Below are positions 17,418 through 26,960 of a stretch of DNA of 64,000 nt, one piece after another. Where the stretch lies: positions 173,057 through 237,056 of the forward strand of contig CACEAP010000002.1 in the NCBI GenBank assembly GCA_902557645.1, given 5' to 3'. The stretch's first letter is position 1. The number at the start of each line of letters is the position of its first letter. Below the pieces are notes generated by a model. That model worked only from the letters and a program-made list of their open reading frames with translations, was not told the DNA's origin and made no database searches. The stretch is from an uncultured SAR86 cluster bacterium. Its GTDB lineage: Bacteria; Pseudomonadota; Gammaproteobacteria; Magnimaribacterales; D2472. The position numbers and the translations under genes were made by a program.

Positions 17418-18965
17418 TTGAGACTAAAAATTAATAAAACAGGAAGCTTTAAGTTTTCCAAGAAATATCTAAAACTTATTAGCGATGCTAATGTATATGA
17501 TGTTGCAACAAAGACGCCAATTACTTATGCAACAAATATGTCTGCAAAGGCAAATAATGAAGTTTTTCTTAAAAGGGAAGATCTGCAACCCGTGTTTTCT
17601 TTTAAAAACCGAGGCGCATATAACAAAATTATTAGCTTAACTCCTAGTCAAAAGAAGAAAGGAGTCATAGCAGCTTCGGCAGGAAATCATGCACAGGGAG
17701 TTGCCTTTGCATGTAATAAATTAAAAATTCCATGCTTAATTGTCATGCCAATAACAACTCCAGATATAAAAATTAGATCAGTAAAGAATTTTGGCGCTAA
17801 GATTATTTTAGAGGGCGATAGCTTTAATCAGGCAGTAAAAGCTGCATTAAAGATCGCAAAAACTAAGACTATAGAATTTATTCATCCCTTTGATGATCAA
17901 TATACTATTGCTGGTCAAGGAACTATTGGTAAAGAAATTCTAGAATATGATAAAAATTATGATGCAATTTTTTTACCAGTAGGCGGGGGAGGTCTTTTAG
18001 CTGGAGTTTCTGCATGGATAGCCCAGAACAACAAGAGAACTAAAATATATGGCGTTGAAGTTGAAGACTCAGCTTGTTTACTTGAAGCTATAAAATTTGA
18101 TAAGAGGGTTAGATTAAGAGAGGTAGGACTCTTTGCAGATGGCGTTGCTGTTGAACAAGTAGGTAAAAATAATTTTGATGTTATAAAGGAATGTGTTGAT
18201 GGAGTAATAACTGTAAGTGTTGATGAGGTATGCGCAGCAGTAAAGGATATTTTTGAGGATACAAGAGTACTTTCTGAACCAGCAGGCGCTTTAGCACTAG
18301 CCGGACTAAAAAAATATAGTAAAAAGATTAAAAACAAAAGATTATTAGCTATAAGTAGTGGAGCTAATGTTAACTTTGAAAGGCTAAGCTACATTGTAGA
18401 AAGGTCTGAGCTTGGAGAAAATAGAGAAAAAATATTAAGTATTCAAATCCCAGAGAAACCAGGAAGCTTCTTAAGATTGTGTAGAATTTTTGGCAAAGCT
18501 CAAATAACTGAATTTAATTATCGAATGTCTGATGATATAAAAGCTTTTGTTTTAGTTGGCATTAAGACTAAAACAGAGGAGTCATTTAAAACATTAAAAG
18601 ATAAGTTAAAGAAATCAAAATTTAAGTTTAATGATTTAACAAAAAATGAAATATCTAATGATCATCTTCGTCATATGGTTGGAGGAAGAAATAATAGCAA
18701 TTCAACTAATTCTTCAGAAAGAATATTTAGAAGTGAGTTTCCGCAAAAACCTGATGCCCTTATAAATTTCCTTAGGGATTTTGGAACAAATTGGAATATA
18801 TCTTTATTTCATTACAGAAATTTAGGTGCTGCATTTGCAAAAGTGCTTATAGGAATTCAAGATAATAACAAAAGCAGTAAAAAACTTGAGGCGCATTTAA
18901 AAAGCTCAGAGTATAATTTTGTTGAGGAAACTTCTAATAACGCTTATCAAGATTTTTTAAGATAA
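17418..18965 (+). CDS. ilvA: Threonine ammonia-lyase, biosynthetic
   Basis: A 515-residue PLP enzyme that converts threonine to 2-oxobutanoate for isoleucine synthesis. PLP attaches to Lys63 in SFKNRGAYN; the phosphate loop is VGGGGLLAGVSAW near residue 190. Two ACT-like regulatory domains fill the C-terminal third (from about residue 340, EKPGSFLRLCRIFG, and again FPQKPDALINFL), as in the isoleucine-inhibited enzyme. The start is TTG at 17418; no ATG lies in a sensible position. No other isoleucine genes are nearby. Confidence 0.95.
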   Translation: MRLKINKTGSFKFSKKYLKLISDANVYDVATKTPITYATNMSAKANNEVFLKREDLQPVFSFKNRGAYNKIISLTPSQKKKGVIAASAGNHAQGVAFACNKLKIPCLIVMPITTPDIKIRSVKNFGAKIILEGDSFNQAVKAALKIAKTKTIEFIHPFDDQYTIAGQGTIGKEILEYDKNYDAIFLPVGGGGLLAGVSAWIAQNNKRTKIYGVEVEDSACLLEAIKFDKRVRLREVGLFADGVAVEQVGKNNFDVIKECVDGVITVSVDEVCAAVKDIFEDTRVLSEPAGALALAGLKKYSKKIKNKRLLAISSGANVNFERLSYIVERSELGENREKILSIQIPEKPGSFLRLCRIFGKAQITEFNYRMSDDIKAFVLVGIKTKTEESFKTLKDKLKKSKFKFNDLTKNEISNDHLRHMVGGRNNSNSTNSSERIFRSEFPQKPDALINFLRDFGTNWNISLFHYRNLGAAFAKVLIGIQDNNKSSKKLEAHLKSSEYNFVEETSNNAYQDFLR

Positions 18966-18972
18966 TTAAATA

Positions 18973-21246
18973 TTAAAATCTTAGTCTCAGTTTAATAGCA
19001 AATATCTTACCAGATGGGTTATTCCATGAATCTTCAATTATTGAAGAGCTATCAGAATCAATATTTTCCTCATAAATGCTCCCGCCTTGACTATATACAA
19101 TATAAAGATTTGATAGAGGCGCTAGCTCATATTTATACCTAATTTGAAAAGCAGCTTCACCCACATTAAAAGAATTAACGATTTTATCACTTTGCGTTAG
19201 GTACCCATTTTCGTCTGATATCAAACTGACTGGGTTAATAGCATTTAATGCAACAAATTGACCTTTAAGCCTTATCTCATGCTTATTCCCTTTAAAATAA
19301 TTAAGATTAAAAGATAAAAATTTCTCAGTAGCGTCGTATGCAGCAAGATGATTAGCATCTATCCATTTTAACCATTCTTTTTGATCTCTTAGATTAAAAC
19401 CCAATCTCATTGTTAAGAAATCTTTTGGAAAGAAATAATATGCTGCTTCAGCCCATGTTTTTTTATATCCCTTAGATTCCCATGAATTATTTTTACTACC
19501 TCGCTCAAAATTTAATTTTGCTCCTATGGCAAAATTAGAAAAATTCTTAGAATCATAGCTGCCACCAAAATTATATCTAGCAGGTCTTTTTACAAAAGGC
19601 GATAAAATATTCTTCCTTGTAATAGTTGTATTTTTTCCAGATGATTTGAACGTAGTCCAAAAATTAAATGTATTTGTATCTTTTAACTCTATTTCAATTT
19701 TAGGATTTATAAAGTTCTCAATCGTGTTACTTTTTGTATCGCTTTGATGCCCATATCTAATTGAGTATTCAATATTTTTTAATTTTGAATCATTAGCAAA
19801 ATATCTATCAAATGAAGATCGGCCACCAAATGAAACCCAGTCATTTTTTTGAAGATAGCCCATATCACTAATATCTAGATCATCGCCATAATAGTGAAAC
19901 CCAAGGTTGTGACTATCATCTTTAGTTGGTTTATACCTCATACTCCCCTTAAAACCTATAGAATTTTTATCGTCTGCATCTGCATGAAGCAATATAGAAG
20001 AAACTCTAAGTTTATTATTAACAATATGGTCATAATCAAAGGCATTAACTATAGCTGTTCGATCTATAATAGGATCATCGGTGTAAGTAACCATATAACC
20101 AAGAGTTCTATTATTATTTTCACTTTTAACCCTTCCCGCATAATAGGATCTGCCTAATGAAAACTCTTCATCTTGTTCACTTGCAGTGAAAAATCCATAT
20201 TCAGTTCCTCCTTCCTTTTGTGTGTATCTTATTGCATAGTCAAGGTCAGAATATTCTTGCTTTGAATCATTACATAATTCCTCATTTGAAGATGAACTGC
20301 AGTCATATGAAGGCCTTGATCCAATTCTTCTTGTGTGCATTACCTTTAATCTATCTCTATCAGTAATATCAAAGATAGTCTGATTTTCATTGAAGAAAGC
20401 TCTTTTTTCTCCATAAAGAGTTTCTTCAGCAGAAAAGTTCACAACAACATCATCACTTTCCACTTGTCCAAAGTCTGGATTTACCGTTGCATTTATTTGT
20501 TTTCCTGTCCCAGTGTTATAGAAGATCTCAACACCAATTTTATTAATTTCATTATTTGTAACAGAATCTTTTGCTGCAACAACATAAGGGAAGTAATTAA
20601 TATTCTTTTTAGCTGGATAGCTTTCTATTTCATACTCATCAAGCTGATACATATATTTGTCTCTTTCAGGATGTGTTTTTGCTGTACCAATTAGATTTCC
20701 ATCAAAAGCTGTGTATCTAAATGCACCAAATTTTATTTTTCGTTTTCCTGTAATTGGGATCATGTTACCTATTGACCAAGGAATAAAAATCTCTGAAACC
20801 CAATTTTCTTTATTTATTTTTGTATAACCAATCCAGTCTCCATTCCAGTCATAACTTTGGTCATTTCCATTTCTTATAGTTGAATCTAATAATGAGTTAC
20901 CTAATGAAAGCATAAATGTATATGCAGTATTTCCATCACCATCGAAATCTACAACAAATGCATTTCTGTCAGTTTTAGTATTCCACTCATCTCGGACATG
21001 CTTGTATGAACCCATTGATTGAGGATCCTGAGTATTTGTAAAACCAACATAGATACCATTTTCATTTGTAAATATTTTTACATTTGTTTTTTTTTGTGAA
21101 ATTTCTAATGTATAGGGATACACATTGTAAAATGTTGCGATTGTATGAGCCTCTTTCCACTCCGGTTCATCAAGAACCCCATCAATATTTAGAGAATATG
21201 ATTCAAACGATAGAAGAAGTAATAAAGTTATGTAAGAGTTTTTCAA
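18973..21246 (-). CDS. Outer-membrane protein with CBM9-like domain and DUF5916 barrel
   Basis: A 757-residue exported protein: signal peptide (residues 1-18), then a carbohydrate-binding family 9-like domain (about 19-200: NIDGVLDEPEWKEA, FTNENGIYVGF, DRNAFVVDFDGDG, ENWVSEIFIPW). The remaining ~550 residues are rich in alternating aromatic strands and end in aromatic KLRLRF, as expected of an outer-membrane beta-barrel. This matches the CBM9-DUF5916 architecture. Function is not established; binding or uptake of a polysaccharide or glycoconjugate at the surface is an inference. It stands alone between ilvA and ygfA. Confidence 0.8.
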   Translation of the reverse strand: MKNSYITLLLLLSFESYSLNIDGVLDEPEWKEAHTIATFYNVYPYTLEISQKKTNVKIFTNENGIYVGFTNTQDPQSMGSYKHVRDEWNTKTDRNAFVVDFDGDGNTAYTFMLSLGNSLLDSTIRNGNDQSYDWNGDWIGYTKINKENWVSEIFIPWSIGNMIPITGKRKIKFGAFRYTAFDGNLIGTAKTHPERDKYMYQLDEYEIESYPAKKNINYFPYVVAAKDSVTNNEINKIGVEIFYNTGTGKQINATVNPDFGQVESDDVVVNFSAEETLYGEKRAFFNENQTIFDITDRDRLKVMHTRRIGSRPSYDCSSSSNEELCNDSKQEYSDLDYAIRYTQKEGGTEYGFFTASEQDEEFSLGRSYYAGRVKSENNNRTLGYMVTYTDDPIIDRTAIVNAFDYDHIVNNKLRVSSILLHADADDKNSIGFKGSMRYKPTKDDSHNLGFHYYGDDLDISDMGYLQKNDWVSFGGRSSFDRYFANDSKLKNIEYSIRYGHQSDTKSNTIENFINPKIEIELKDTNTFNFWTTFKSSGKNTTITRKNILSPFVKRPARYNFGGSYDSKNFSNFAIGAKLNFERGSKNNSWESKGYKKTWAEAAYYFFPKDFLTMRLGFNLRDQKEWLKWIDANHLAAYDATEKFLSFNLNYFKGNKHEIRLKGQFVALNAINPVSLISDENGYLTQSDKIVNSFNVGEAAFQIRYKYELAPLSNLYIVYSQGGSIYEENIDSDSSSIIEDSWNNPSGKIFAIKLRLRF

Positions 21247-21308
21247 ATAAATATTTCCTTGGCACTAATTCTAGCTGTTTATATTAATTTTTCTATCCAT
21301 AAATTTAA

Positions 21309-21872
21309 TCAATAAGAAATAATATCTTTTTCTGTAAATACTAAATCGAACTTCACATCGTGATTTTCTCCAAAAATATTTTTTATTATTTGAAAATGGT
21401 AGCCTAGGCCTATTATCTTTGGTTTTTCTAGATTATTAATATATTGCAAAGCTCTATCATAATACCCACCACCATAGCCAAGTCTATTTCCATACCGATC
21501 AACACCAATAAGAGGTAAAATTATTAGATCAAAATTCTGAGGCAATAATTTATCTTCTTGAACTGATTCTGGAATATTAAATTTATTTAAAACAAGATCA
21601 TCACCATCAATATATTTATTAAAGCAGAGTGTATTACCACGCAATATTTTTGGTATATAAACCTCTTTTTTATTGCTCAATAATTCTTCTCTTAAAATAT
21701 TAGTCCTTACTTCACTTCTAAAAGGCATATAAACAAGAACGTTATAATGTTCGACAGAATTTATATAGTTAATGCATCTTAATTGAATATTCGCTGATTT
21801 CTTTATGATTTCACTCTCAGACATTAAAGACAATTGATGTTTAAGAGATTTTCTAAATTTAGTTTTTATCAT
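21309..21872 (-). CDS. ygfA: 5-formyltetrahydrofolate cyclo-ligase
   Basis: A 187-residue enzyme that uses ATP to convert 5-formyl-THF to 5,10-methenyl-THF. The signature GVDRYGNRLGYGGGYYDRAL (near residues 123-142) is complete, with N-terminal basic residues (KFRKSLKHQL) as expected. It lies directly downstream of 6S RNA, the conserved ssrS-ygfA linkage of Gammaproteobacteria. Confidence 0.94.
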   Translation of the reverse strand: MIKTKFRKSLKHQLSLMSESEIIKKSANIQLRCINYINSVEHYNVLVYMPFRSEVRTNILREELLSNKKEVYIPKILRGNTLCFNKYIDGDDLVLNKFNIPESVQEDKLLPQNFDLIILPLIGVDRYGNRLGYGGGYYDRALQYINNLEKPKIIGLGYHFQIIKNIFGENHDVKFDLVFTEKDIISY

Positions 21873-21887
21873 AAAGATTCAGCGAAT

Positions 21888-22062
21888 CCACAAACCACTT
21901 CACCGCTATGTGCTATACCTGAACCGAAAGGACAGGTGGTGAACTTCTTATCGAATCAGGCTTCCCTTTTATAAAGGTAATGCTCAACAACGACATTGGA
22001 TTATCACCGGATAATTTAATATCGGTTCAAAATTAATTAACACATTGGCAAATGAACCAGAA
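21888..22062 (-). ncRNA. ssrS: 6S RNA
   Basis: The 236-base gap between zapA and ygfA holds a 6S RNA on the minus strand. Read in that direction it has GAACCGATATT (near 22026), GTTGTTGAGCAT, AAGCCTGATTCG and TTCACC followed by GGTTCAGG, in the same order as E. coli ssrS. The two ends can form the closing stem: ATGTG near 22042 with CACAT near 21910, and TTCATT with GGTGAA outside it. TATAAG just upstream (about 22070) is a plausible -10. The zapA-6S-ygfA position is conserved. Ends are approximate. 6S RNA binds sigma70 RNA polymerase in slow growth. Confidence 0.85.
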
Positions 22063-22108
22063 TGTAAACTTATAATAAATAAATATAAGCTTTATGGAAA
22101 GCAGAAAA

Positions 22109-22381
22109 TTATTTTTCTAGAACTTCTTCAATGTCTCGCAACATTATTTGAAGTTTATGAGCATCTTCCGGACTTGATGCTGATGAAGAATTATTTTGTA
22201 GAAATTTATTAGCAAGGTTGAGTCCAGCAAGGATCAAGGCGTTACTTTTATTTTCAATGCCATTTAACTCAGTATTTAATAATTCAGCTGCATTTAATAA
22301 AGCAGGTTTTTCCTCTGCAGGGCAGGAAAGACTAATATCTCTTCCAAATATTTTTAATGAAACTACTTCTAAATCACTCAT
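22109..22381 (-). CDS. zapA: Cell division protein ZapA
   Basis: A 90-residue FtsZ-ring stabiliser. The N-terminal VSLKIFGRDISLSCPAEE and the ALILAGLNLANKFL helix fit the ZapA fold. Slightly shorter than E. coli ZapA (109). It overlaps the preceding coiled-coil gene by eight bases and is followed by 6S RNA. Confidence 0.9.
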   Translation of the reverse strand: MSDLEVVSLKIFGRDISLSCPAEEKPALLNAAELLNTELNGIENKSNALILAGLNLANKFLQNNSSSASSPEDAHKLQIMLRDIEEVLEK

Positions 22382-22586
22382 CTTTTCCTTTTTCAGCCTT
22401 TAATTCAGACAATTCTTCTGTTAGCAAATCGATTTTTTTTGTAAATTTAAATTTTAAAGATTTCCAGTCTCTTTCTTTTTTAATGTAGGAATCAATGATT
22501 CCTTTTTGCTCTTCAAATCTATTAATAAGTTTATTGACCTTAATATTTAAGTCAGACAAAACTGTATTTTTTTCAGGCTCACTCAT
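22374..22586 (-). CDS. TIGR02449-type coiled-coil protein upstream of zapA
   Basis: A 70-residue, highly charged and almost entirely coiled-coil protein (LNIKVNKLINRFEEQKGIID, then ... LTEELSELKAEK). Position immediately upstream of zapA and size match the TIGR02449 family of Gammaproteobacteria, which resembles ZapB. A role in organising the division ring is inferred from this linkage. It is divergent from pepP with a 65-base gap. Confidence 0.78.
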   Translation of the reverse strand: MSEPEKNTVLSDLNIKVNKLINRFEEQKGIIDSYIKKERDWKSLKFKFTKKIDLLTEELSELKAEKGKDE

Positions 22587-22651
22587 GTTTTTTAGTTTAA
22601 AACGACCAACAGTAGTTGGGAAGTTTAATTTAAAAGAGTAAAATTACACTT

Positions 22652-23947
22652 ATGATGAAAGTATATCAAAAAAGAAGACATATTTTAGGCAATCTACTGC
22701 CCAAGGATAGTGCAATTATTATTCCTGGCGCTGATCTAAAGTATAGAAATTCAGATTCGTCTTATAACTTTAGGCAGGATAGTAATTTTTATTATTTGTC
22801 TGGTTTCAGTGAGGCAGGTTCAACTATGCTCATAGTAAACTCTAATGGGAAAGTTTCTTCTTCTATATTCGTTCCTAAAAAAGATAAGTTAAAGGAAATT
22901 TGGGATGGCTTTAGACAAGGGCCTGAAGGCGCAAAAGAAAACTTTTTATTTGATAATTCATTTAATAATGATCAAATTGATTCTGAACTTCCAGATTTAA
23001 TAAAGGGTATGGATAAGGTTTTTTATCCATTTGGAAAGAAAGATGGCTTTGATCAACTGGTTATAAATTGGAACAAAACAGTTTCAAATATAAAAGGTAG
23101 ACATAACAAACCTATAGATATTGCAGATGGATCCTCTTTAATTGGAAATTTAAGATTAATCAAAGATGATGAAGAAATTTCAATAATTAAGAAAGCTTGT
23201 GAAATTTCAGCAGATGCTCATATTGAAGCAATGAAGGCAGTTAAGCCTGGAATGAATGAGCAGTCTATAGAGGCTTTATATTTATACGAGTTTGCAAAGC
23301 AGGGCGGAAGATTCCCAGCATACACGCCTATAGTTGCTGGTGGGGATAACGCATGCGTGCTTCATTATGTTGATAATAATAAAGATCTCAATAATTCAGA
23401 TTTATTGCTAGTTGACGCTGGTTGTGAATATGAAATGTATGCTTCTGATATTACAAGAACATTTCCTGTAAGTGGCAAGTTTTCTGCTGAGCAGCTTGCT
23501 ATATATAATATAGTTTTAAATGCACTTCATACAGCCATAGAGATGGTCAAAGTTGGAAAGAGTGTAATGGATCCACAAATCGCTTCTGAAAGAGCTATCA
23601 CTCAAGGCTTGGTTGATCTTGGGATCCTCAATGGCGATGTCGATGAATTGCATAAAGAAGGTGCATTTAAAGATTTTTATATGCATAAATTTGGACACTG
23701 GATGGGTTTAGATGTCCACGATGCTGGAGATTATATGGAAGACGGTGAGTACATGAAATTTAAGGCTGGGATGATAACAACAGTAGAGCCAGGAATTTAT
23801 ATAAGCAATGATGCAGATGTCGATAAAAAATGGCAAGGTATTGGCATTAGAATAGAAGACGATATTCTTGTTACCAAATCAGGAAATATAAATTTAACTG
23901 AAAAAGTTCCATCTGATCCAAGTGAAATAGAAGCCTTAATGGCTTAG
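22652..23947 (+). CDS. pepP: Xaa-Pro aminopeptidase (M24B)
   Basis: A 431-residue metallopeptidase that removes N-terminal residues preceding proline. The N-terminal control domain (residues 1-170) contains DSNFYYLSGF. The pita-bread catalytic domain has the metal-ligand segments LVDAGCEYEMYASDITRTFP, HKFGHWMGLDVHDAGD, TTVEPGIYI and GIGIRIEDDILVT. It is followed seven bases later by a ubiH-like gene, the usual pepP-ubiH order. Confidence 0.95.
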   Translation: MMKVYQKRRHILGNLLPKDSAIIIPGADLKYRNSDSSYNFRQDSNFYYLSGFSEAGSTMLIVNSNGKVSSSIFVPKKDKLKEIWDGFRQGPEGAKENFLFDNSFNNDQIDSELPDLIKGMDKVFYPFGKKDGFDQLVINWNKTVSNIKGRHNKPIDIADGSSLIGNLRLIKDDEEISIIKKACEISADAHIEAMKAVKPGMNEQSIEALYLYEFAKQGGRFPAYTPIVAGGDNACVLHYVDNNKDLNNSDLLLVDAGCEYEMYASDITRTFPVSGKFSAEQLAIYNIVLNALHTAIEMVKVGKSVMDPQIASERAITQGLVDLGILNGDVDELHKEGAFKDFYMHKFGHWMGLDVHDAGDYMEDGEYMKFKAGMITTVEPGIYISNDADVDKKWQGIGIRIEDDILVTKSGNINLTEKVPSDPSEIEALMA

Positions 23948-23954
23948 CAAAATT

Positions 23955-25103
23955 ATGAACAATCCTGTCGTAATTTCAGGTGGAGGCATTATAGGCTGCT
24001 ATATTCACGCAAGATTAAAACAGGCTGGTGTTGATTCAATAATTATTGAGCGAAATAAAAAGCTCAAAGCTAATTTAGAAAATATTCGAACCATTTCTCT
24101 CAATCCGAATACTCTAAAACTTCTTTCAGATATAGGGATGAATCTAGAGTTAGCAAATGTTAATTTAATTAAAGTAGCAGATGGAAATGGCTCTGGAAAA
24201 ATTGAATTTTCTGCAAAAGACATTGGTGAAGAGTCACTTGCTTATGTAATTATGTTCAATGACTTATTGATAAAAATGCAACAATTAGCAGAATCCTCAA
24301 TTCATTTTGAAAATGAAATTTCTTCTATAGAAGCCTTTGAGGATTTATCCAAAATAACTTTAGCCGATAAAACACTATTAGATACTCCGCTATTAATTGG
24401 TTCAGATGGACGAAATTCTCCGGTAGCAAGACTATCAAATTTTATATCTCGTAAAGAAGATTATGATCAAACAGCATTTACTTTTTTAGTTGAAGATAAA
24501 TCAGACAAGGATACATCAACAGCACATCAATTATTCACAGATAAGGGAATTTTTGCTTTAATGCCAGTTAATTCTTCGAATAAAAATATATTCTCAGTTG
24601 TATGGTCTGTTTCAAACAAAATACTAGACTCCTCACCACAGAATTTTGTTAGCAGTAATATTAGACTCATTGAATCTATGCTGGATTCAAAATTTATAAT
24701 AAAGTCAGAGATCGTAAGCTTTCCACTTTCTTCCCATCATCTTAAATCTTATATGAAAGAAGGAGTTGTTGTAGTAGGAGATGCAGCACATTCACTGCAT
24801 CCACTGGCAGGTCAGGGCATTAATTTAGGTTTCTCTGATGCAGATATATTATGTGAAGAGCTTATATCAGCATATAAAAAGGGCTATTCAATTAATTCAT
24901 ATAGAGTTCTTAAAAGCTATGAATTAAGAAGAAAATCAATGAATGAGATTATGCTGAAAGCAATGGATGGTTTTGTAAGTCTATTTGGTTCTAGCAATAT
25001 ATACATAAGAATTTTAAGAAATTTTGGGCTAACTTTTTTTAATAAGACTTTATTTATTAAGGCTTTTTTTATTAACCATGCATCCGGAAATCATAAACTA
25101 TAA
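23955..25103 (+). CDS. ubiH: FAD-dependent UbiH/UbiF/VisC-family hydroxylase
   Basis: A 382-residue flavoprotein monooxygenase. The N-terminal dinucleotide fold is VVISGGGIIGCYIHARL; the second FAD motif VVVGDAAHSLHPLAGQGINL is near residues 270-289. Family members hydroxylate the ubiquinone ring. Position after pepP points to UbiH, but the choice among UbiH, UbiF and UbiI cannot be settled from sequence alone. A Fur box lies just after its stop, belonging to the next gene. Confidence 0.87.
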   Translation: MNNPVVISGGGIIGCYIHARLKQAGVDSIIIERNKKLKANLENIRTISLNPNTLKLLSDIGMNLELANVNLIKVADGNGSGKIEFSAKDIGEESLAYVIMFNDLLIKMQQLAESSIHFENEISSIEAFEDLSKITLADKTLLDTPLLIGSDGRNSPVARLSNFISRKEDYDQTAFTFLVEDKSDKDTSTAHQLFTDKGIFALMPVNSSNKNIFSVVWSVSNKILDSSPQNFVSSNIRLIESMLDSKFIIKSEIVSFPLSSHHLKSYMKEGVVVVGDAAHSLHPLAGQGINLGFSDADILCEELISAYKKGYSINSYRVLKSYELRRKSMNEIMLKAMDGFVSLFGSSNIYIRILRNFGLTFFNKTLFIKAFFINHASGNHKL

Positions 25104-25118
25104 ATGTTAAGTTGCTTT

Positions 25119-25137
25119 TTAAATGAGAATCATTATC
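25119..25137 (+). promoter_or_regulatory. Fur box
   Basis: The stretch AATGAGAATCATTATC (25122-25137) matches 15 of 16 bases of the core of the consensus Fur box (AATGATAATCATTATC). It lies in the 64-base gap between the ubiH stop and the iron-binding protein start, 31 bases before the ATG. This predicts iron-dependent repression of the downstream gene. Confidence 0.85.
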
Positions 25138-25167
25138 ATTTGAGATCTAATTAATTTAAGCCTTTAA

Positions 25168-26166
25168 ATGCAATTTATAAAATTATTATTAATATCAACA
25201 ATATTAGTTTCTTGTAATAATGAAACAAATCTAGAACCATTAACAATTTATACTTCAAGACAACCTCAACTTATAGAACCACTTCTTGAAGAATATAAAG
25301 AGAAAACTGGTATTGAGGTTAGACTGTTATCCGGGAAAGCTCCTCAACTCATGGAGAGGATTTTAGTTGAAGGAGATAAAACTCAGGCAGACATATTTAT
25401 GACAGTTGATGCTGGAGTTTTATGGCAAGCAGGAGAAAAGGGAATTTTTGAATCCGTAGATTCACTAATCTTAAAAAGAAATATTCCTCAACATCTTCGC
25501 GATCCAAGCGGTAAATGGTTTGGATTGTCAAAAAGAGCTAGAACGATTATCTATTCAGCAGATTCTGTATCTAGCGCAGATCTATCCTCATATGAAGATT
25601 TAGCTTACCCCCTTTGGAATAATAAACTATGTCTTCGGACTTCAACAAAAGTTTATAGCAGGTCATTAATGGCAAGCATGATAGATTCCATGGGATACGA
25701 AAAAACTAAAATGATTGTAAGAGGGTGGGTAAATAATCTTGCTACAGAGGTGTTCTCAAGTGACACACAAGTTTTAAAAGCTGTCTCTGCTGGTCAATGT
25801 GGAGTGACTATTGTAAATACATATTATTTAGCAAGATTAGCAGATGATCCTGCATACTCAAATCTTAGATTGCATTGGGCAAATCAAGAAAATAGAGGAA
25901 CCCATGTAAATATTTCAGGAGCAGGAGTAACTAGATTTTCTAAAAATAAAGCTGAGGCAATAAAGTTACTTGAATGGCTTTCATCTGCTGATGCTCAAGA
26001 GACTTATGCTGGCGCTAATAAAGAATTCCCAGTCATGCCTGGTATTAAAGTGGGCAAACCTCTAGAAAGCTGGGGACCATTTAAAGAAGATCTTATTTCA
26101 GTAGAAAAACTAGGCTCATTACAAAAAGACGCAGTGCTTTTAGCTCAAGAAGTTGGATACAAATAA
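25168..26166 (+). CDS. Ferric iron ABC transporter substrate-binding lipoprotein (FbpA/IdiA/FutA type)
   Basis: A 332-residue periplasmic binding protein of the ferric-iron family. It has a lipoprotein signal (ILVSC, Cys16), LTIYTSRQPQLIEPLLEEYK, ADIFMTVDAGVLWQAGEKG, and the NTYYLARL tyrosine pair that ligates iron. The upstream Fur box fits iron-starvation control. No permease or ATPase gene is adjacent, so the rest of the transporter must be elsewhere or the protein works alone. Confidence 0.93.
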   Translation: MQFIKLLLISTILVSCNNETNLEPLTIYTSRQPQLIEPLLEEYKEKTGIEVRLLSGKAPQLMERILVEGDKTQADIFMTVDAGVLWQAGEKGIFESVDSLILKRNIPQHLRDPSGKWFGLSKRARTIIYSADSVSSADLSSYEDLAYPLWNNKLCLRTSTKVYSRSLMASMIDSMGYEKTKMIVRGWVNNLATEVFSSDTQVLKAVSAGQCGVTIVNTYYLARLADDPAYSNLRLHWANQENRGTHVNISGAGVTRFSKNKAEAIKLLEWLSSADAQETYAGANKEFPVMPGIKVGKPLESWGPFKEDLISVEKLGSLQKDAVLLAQEVGYK

Positions 26167-26179
26167 AGATTTAATTTAA

Positions 26180-26416
26180 CTAGATTTTTTCGCCACGAGC
26201 GCGAATTTCTTTTAATACTTCGCTAATGCCTTTTTTATCTATAATACGCATTCCTTTTGCAGAAACCTTTAGATTAACGAATCTATTTTCTGATTCAACC
26301 CAGAATTTATGTGTATGAAGGTTTGGAAAAAACTTTCTTTTAGTCCTATTATTAGCATGAGAAACGTTATTCCCAGACTGTGGTATCTTACCTGTTACTT
26401 GACATATTTTACTCAT
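26180..26416 (-). CDS. rpmB: 50S ribosomal protein L28
   Basis: A 78-residue basic protein with the L28 layout: [40 protein letters not shown], then [14 protein letters not shown]. Length equals the E. coli protein. The usual neighbour rpmG (L33) is not present on either side, and there is no room for it downstream before the iron-binding gene. Confidence 0.97.
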   Translation of the reverse strand: MSKICQVTGKIPQSGNNVSHANNRTKRKFFPNLHTHKFWVESENRFVNLKVSAKGMRIIDKKGISEVLKEIRARGEKI

Positions 26417-26471
26417 AGAACCGCGATTTTATAGAACAGAAGAGAACATAGCAATACTAATAACAATTTAT

Positions 26472-26960
26472 ATGAAGCATTTAATATTAATTCGGCACGC
26501 AAAATCTAGTTGGAATAATACCTATCTCACAGATTTTGAAAGACCTTTAGCAAAAAGAGGGATAAAAGACGCATTATTAATGGAGAAATTTTTTTTTAAT
26601 ACAGGCTTTGAACCTGATTTAATTTTATGCAGCCCTGCTAATAGAACGCAACAGACTTACGATATTATTTTTAGTAATACTTATAGAAGTACAACCATAT
26701 TTAAAAATGGTTTATATCATGCAGGGAATACTGAGTTAATTAATATCATTAAAGCTAATCCTAAGAAAATAAATACTTTGGTTATAATTGGGCATAATCC
26801 ATCGCTACATAATTTACTCAGACGATTAACAAAAAAAGATTTCAGAAATTTTGCAACATCTGCAATAGCTTGCTTGCAAATAGATTTAGAATGGGAGAAA
26901 GTAGAAGATGCAAATACAGAGCTAATTTTTTTTAAAAAACCTAGAGACTTAAAATCTTGA
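26472..26960 (+). CDS. sixA: SixA-type histidine phosphatase
   Basis: A 162-residue phosphoglycerate-mutase-fold phosphatase. The catalytic RHA motif is [13 protein letters not shown] near residues 5-17 and the second histidine is [14 protein letters not shown] near residue 103. Close in size and motifs to SixA, which dephosphorylates phosphohistidine proteins; the true substrate is not shown. Its stop overlaps the dut TTG start (TTGA). Confidence 0.85.
   Translation: MKHLILIRHAKSSWNNTYLTDFERPLAKRGIKDALLMEKFFFNTGFEPDLILCSPANRTQQTYDIIFSNTYRSTTIFKNGLYHAGNTELINIIKANPKKINTLVIIGHNPSLHNLLRRLTKKDFRNFATSAIACLQIDLEWEKVEDANTELIFFKKPRDLKS

Noticed and set aside
17957..18337. 126-codon minus-strand ORF inside ilvA
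   Set aside because: Serine/threonine-rich antisense shadow of the PLP domain coding sequence.
26167..26471. Possible rpmG (L33) next to rpmB
   Set aside because: No short basic ORF of the right kind is present; only rpmB fits in this interval.
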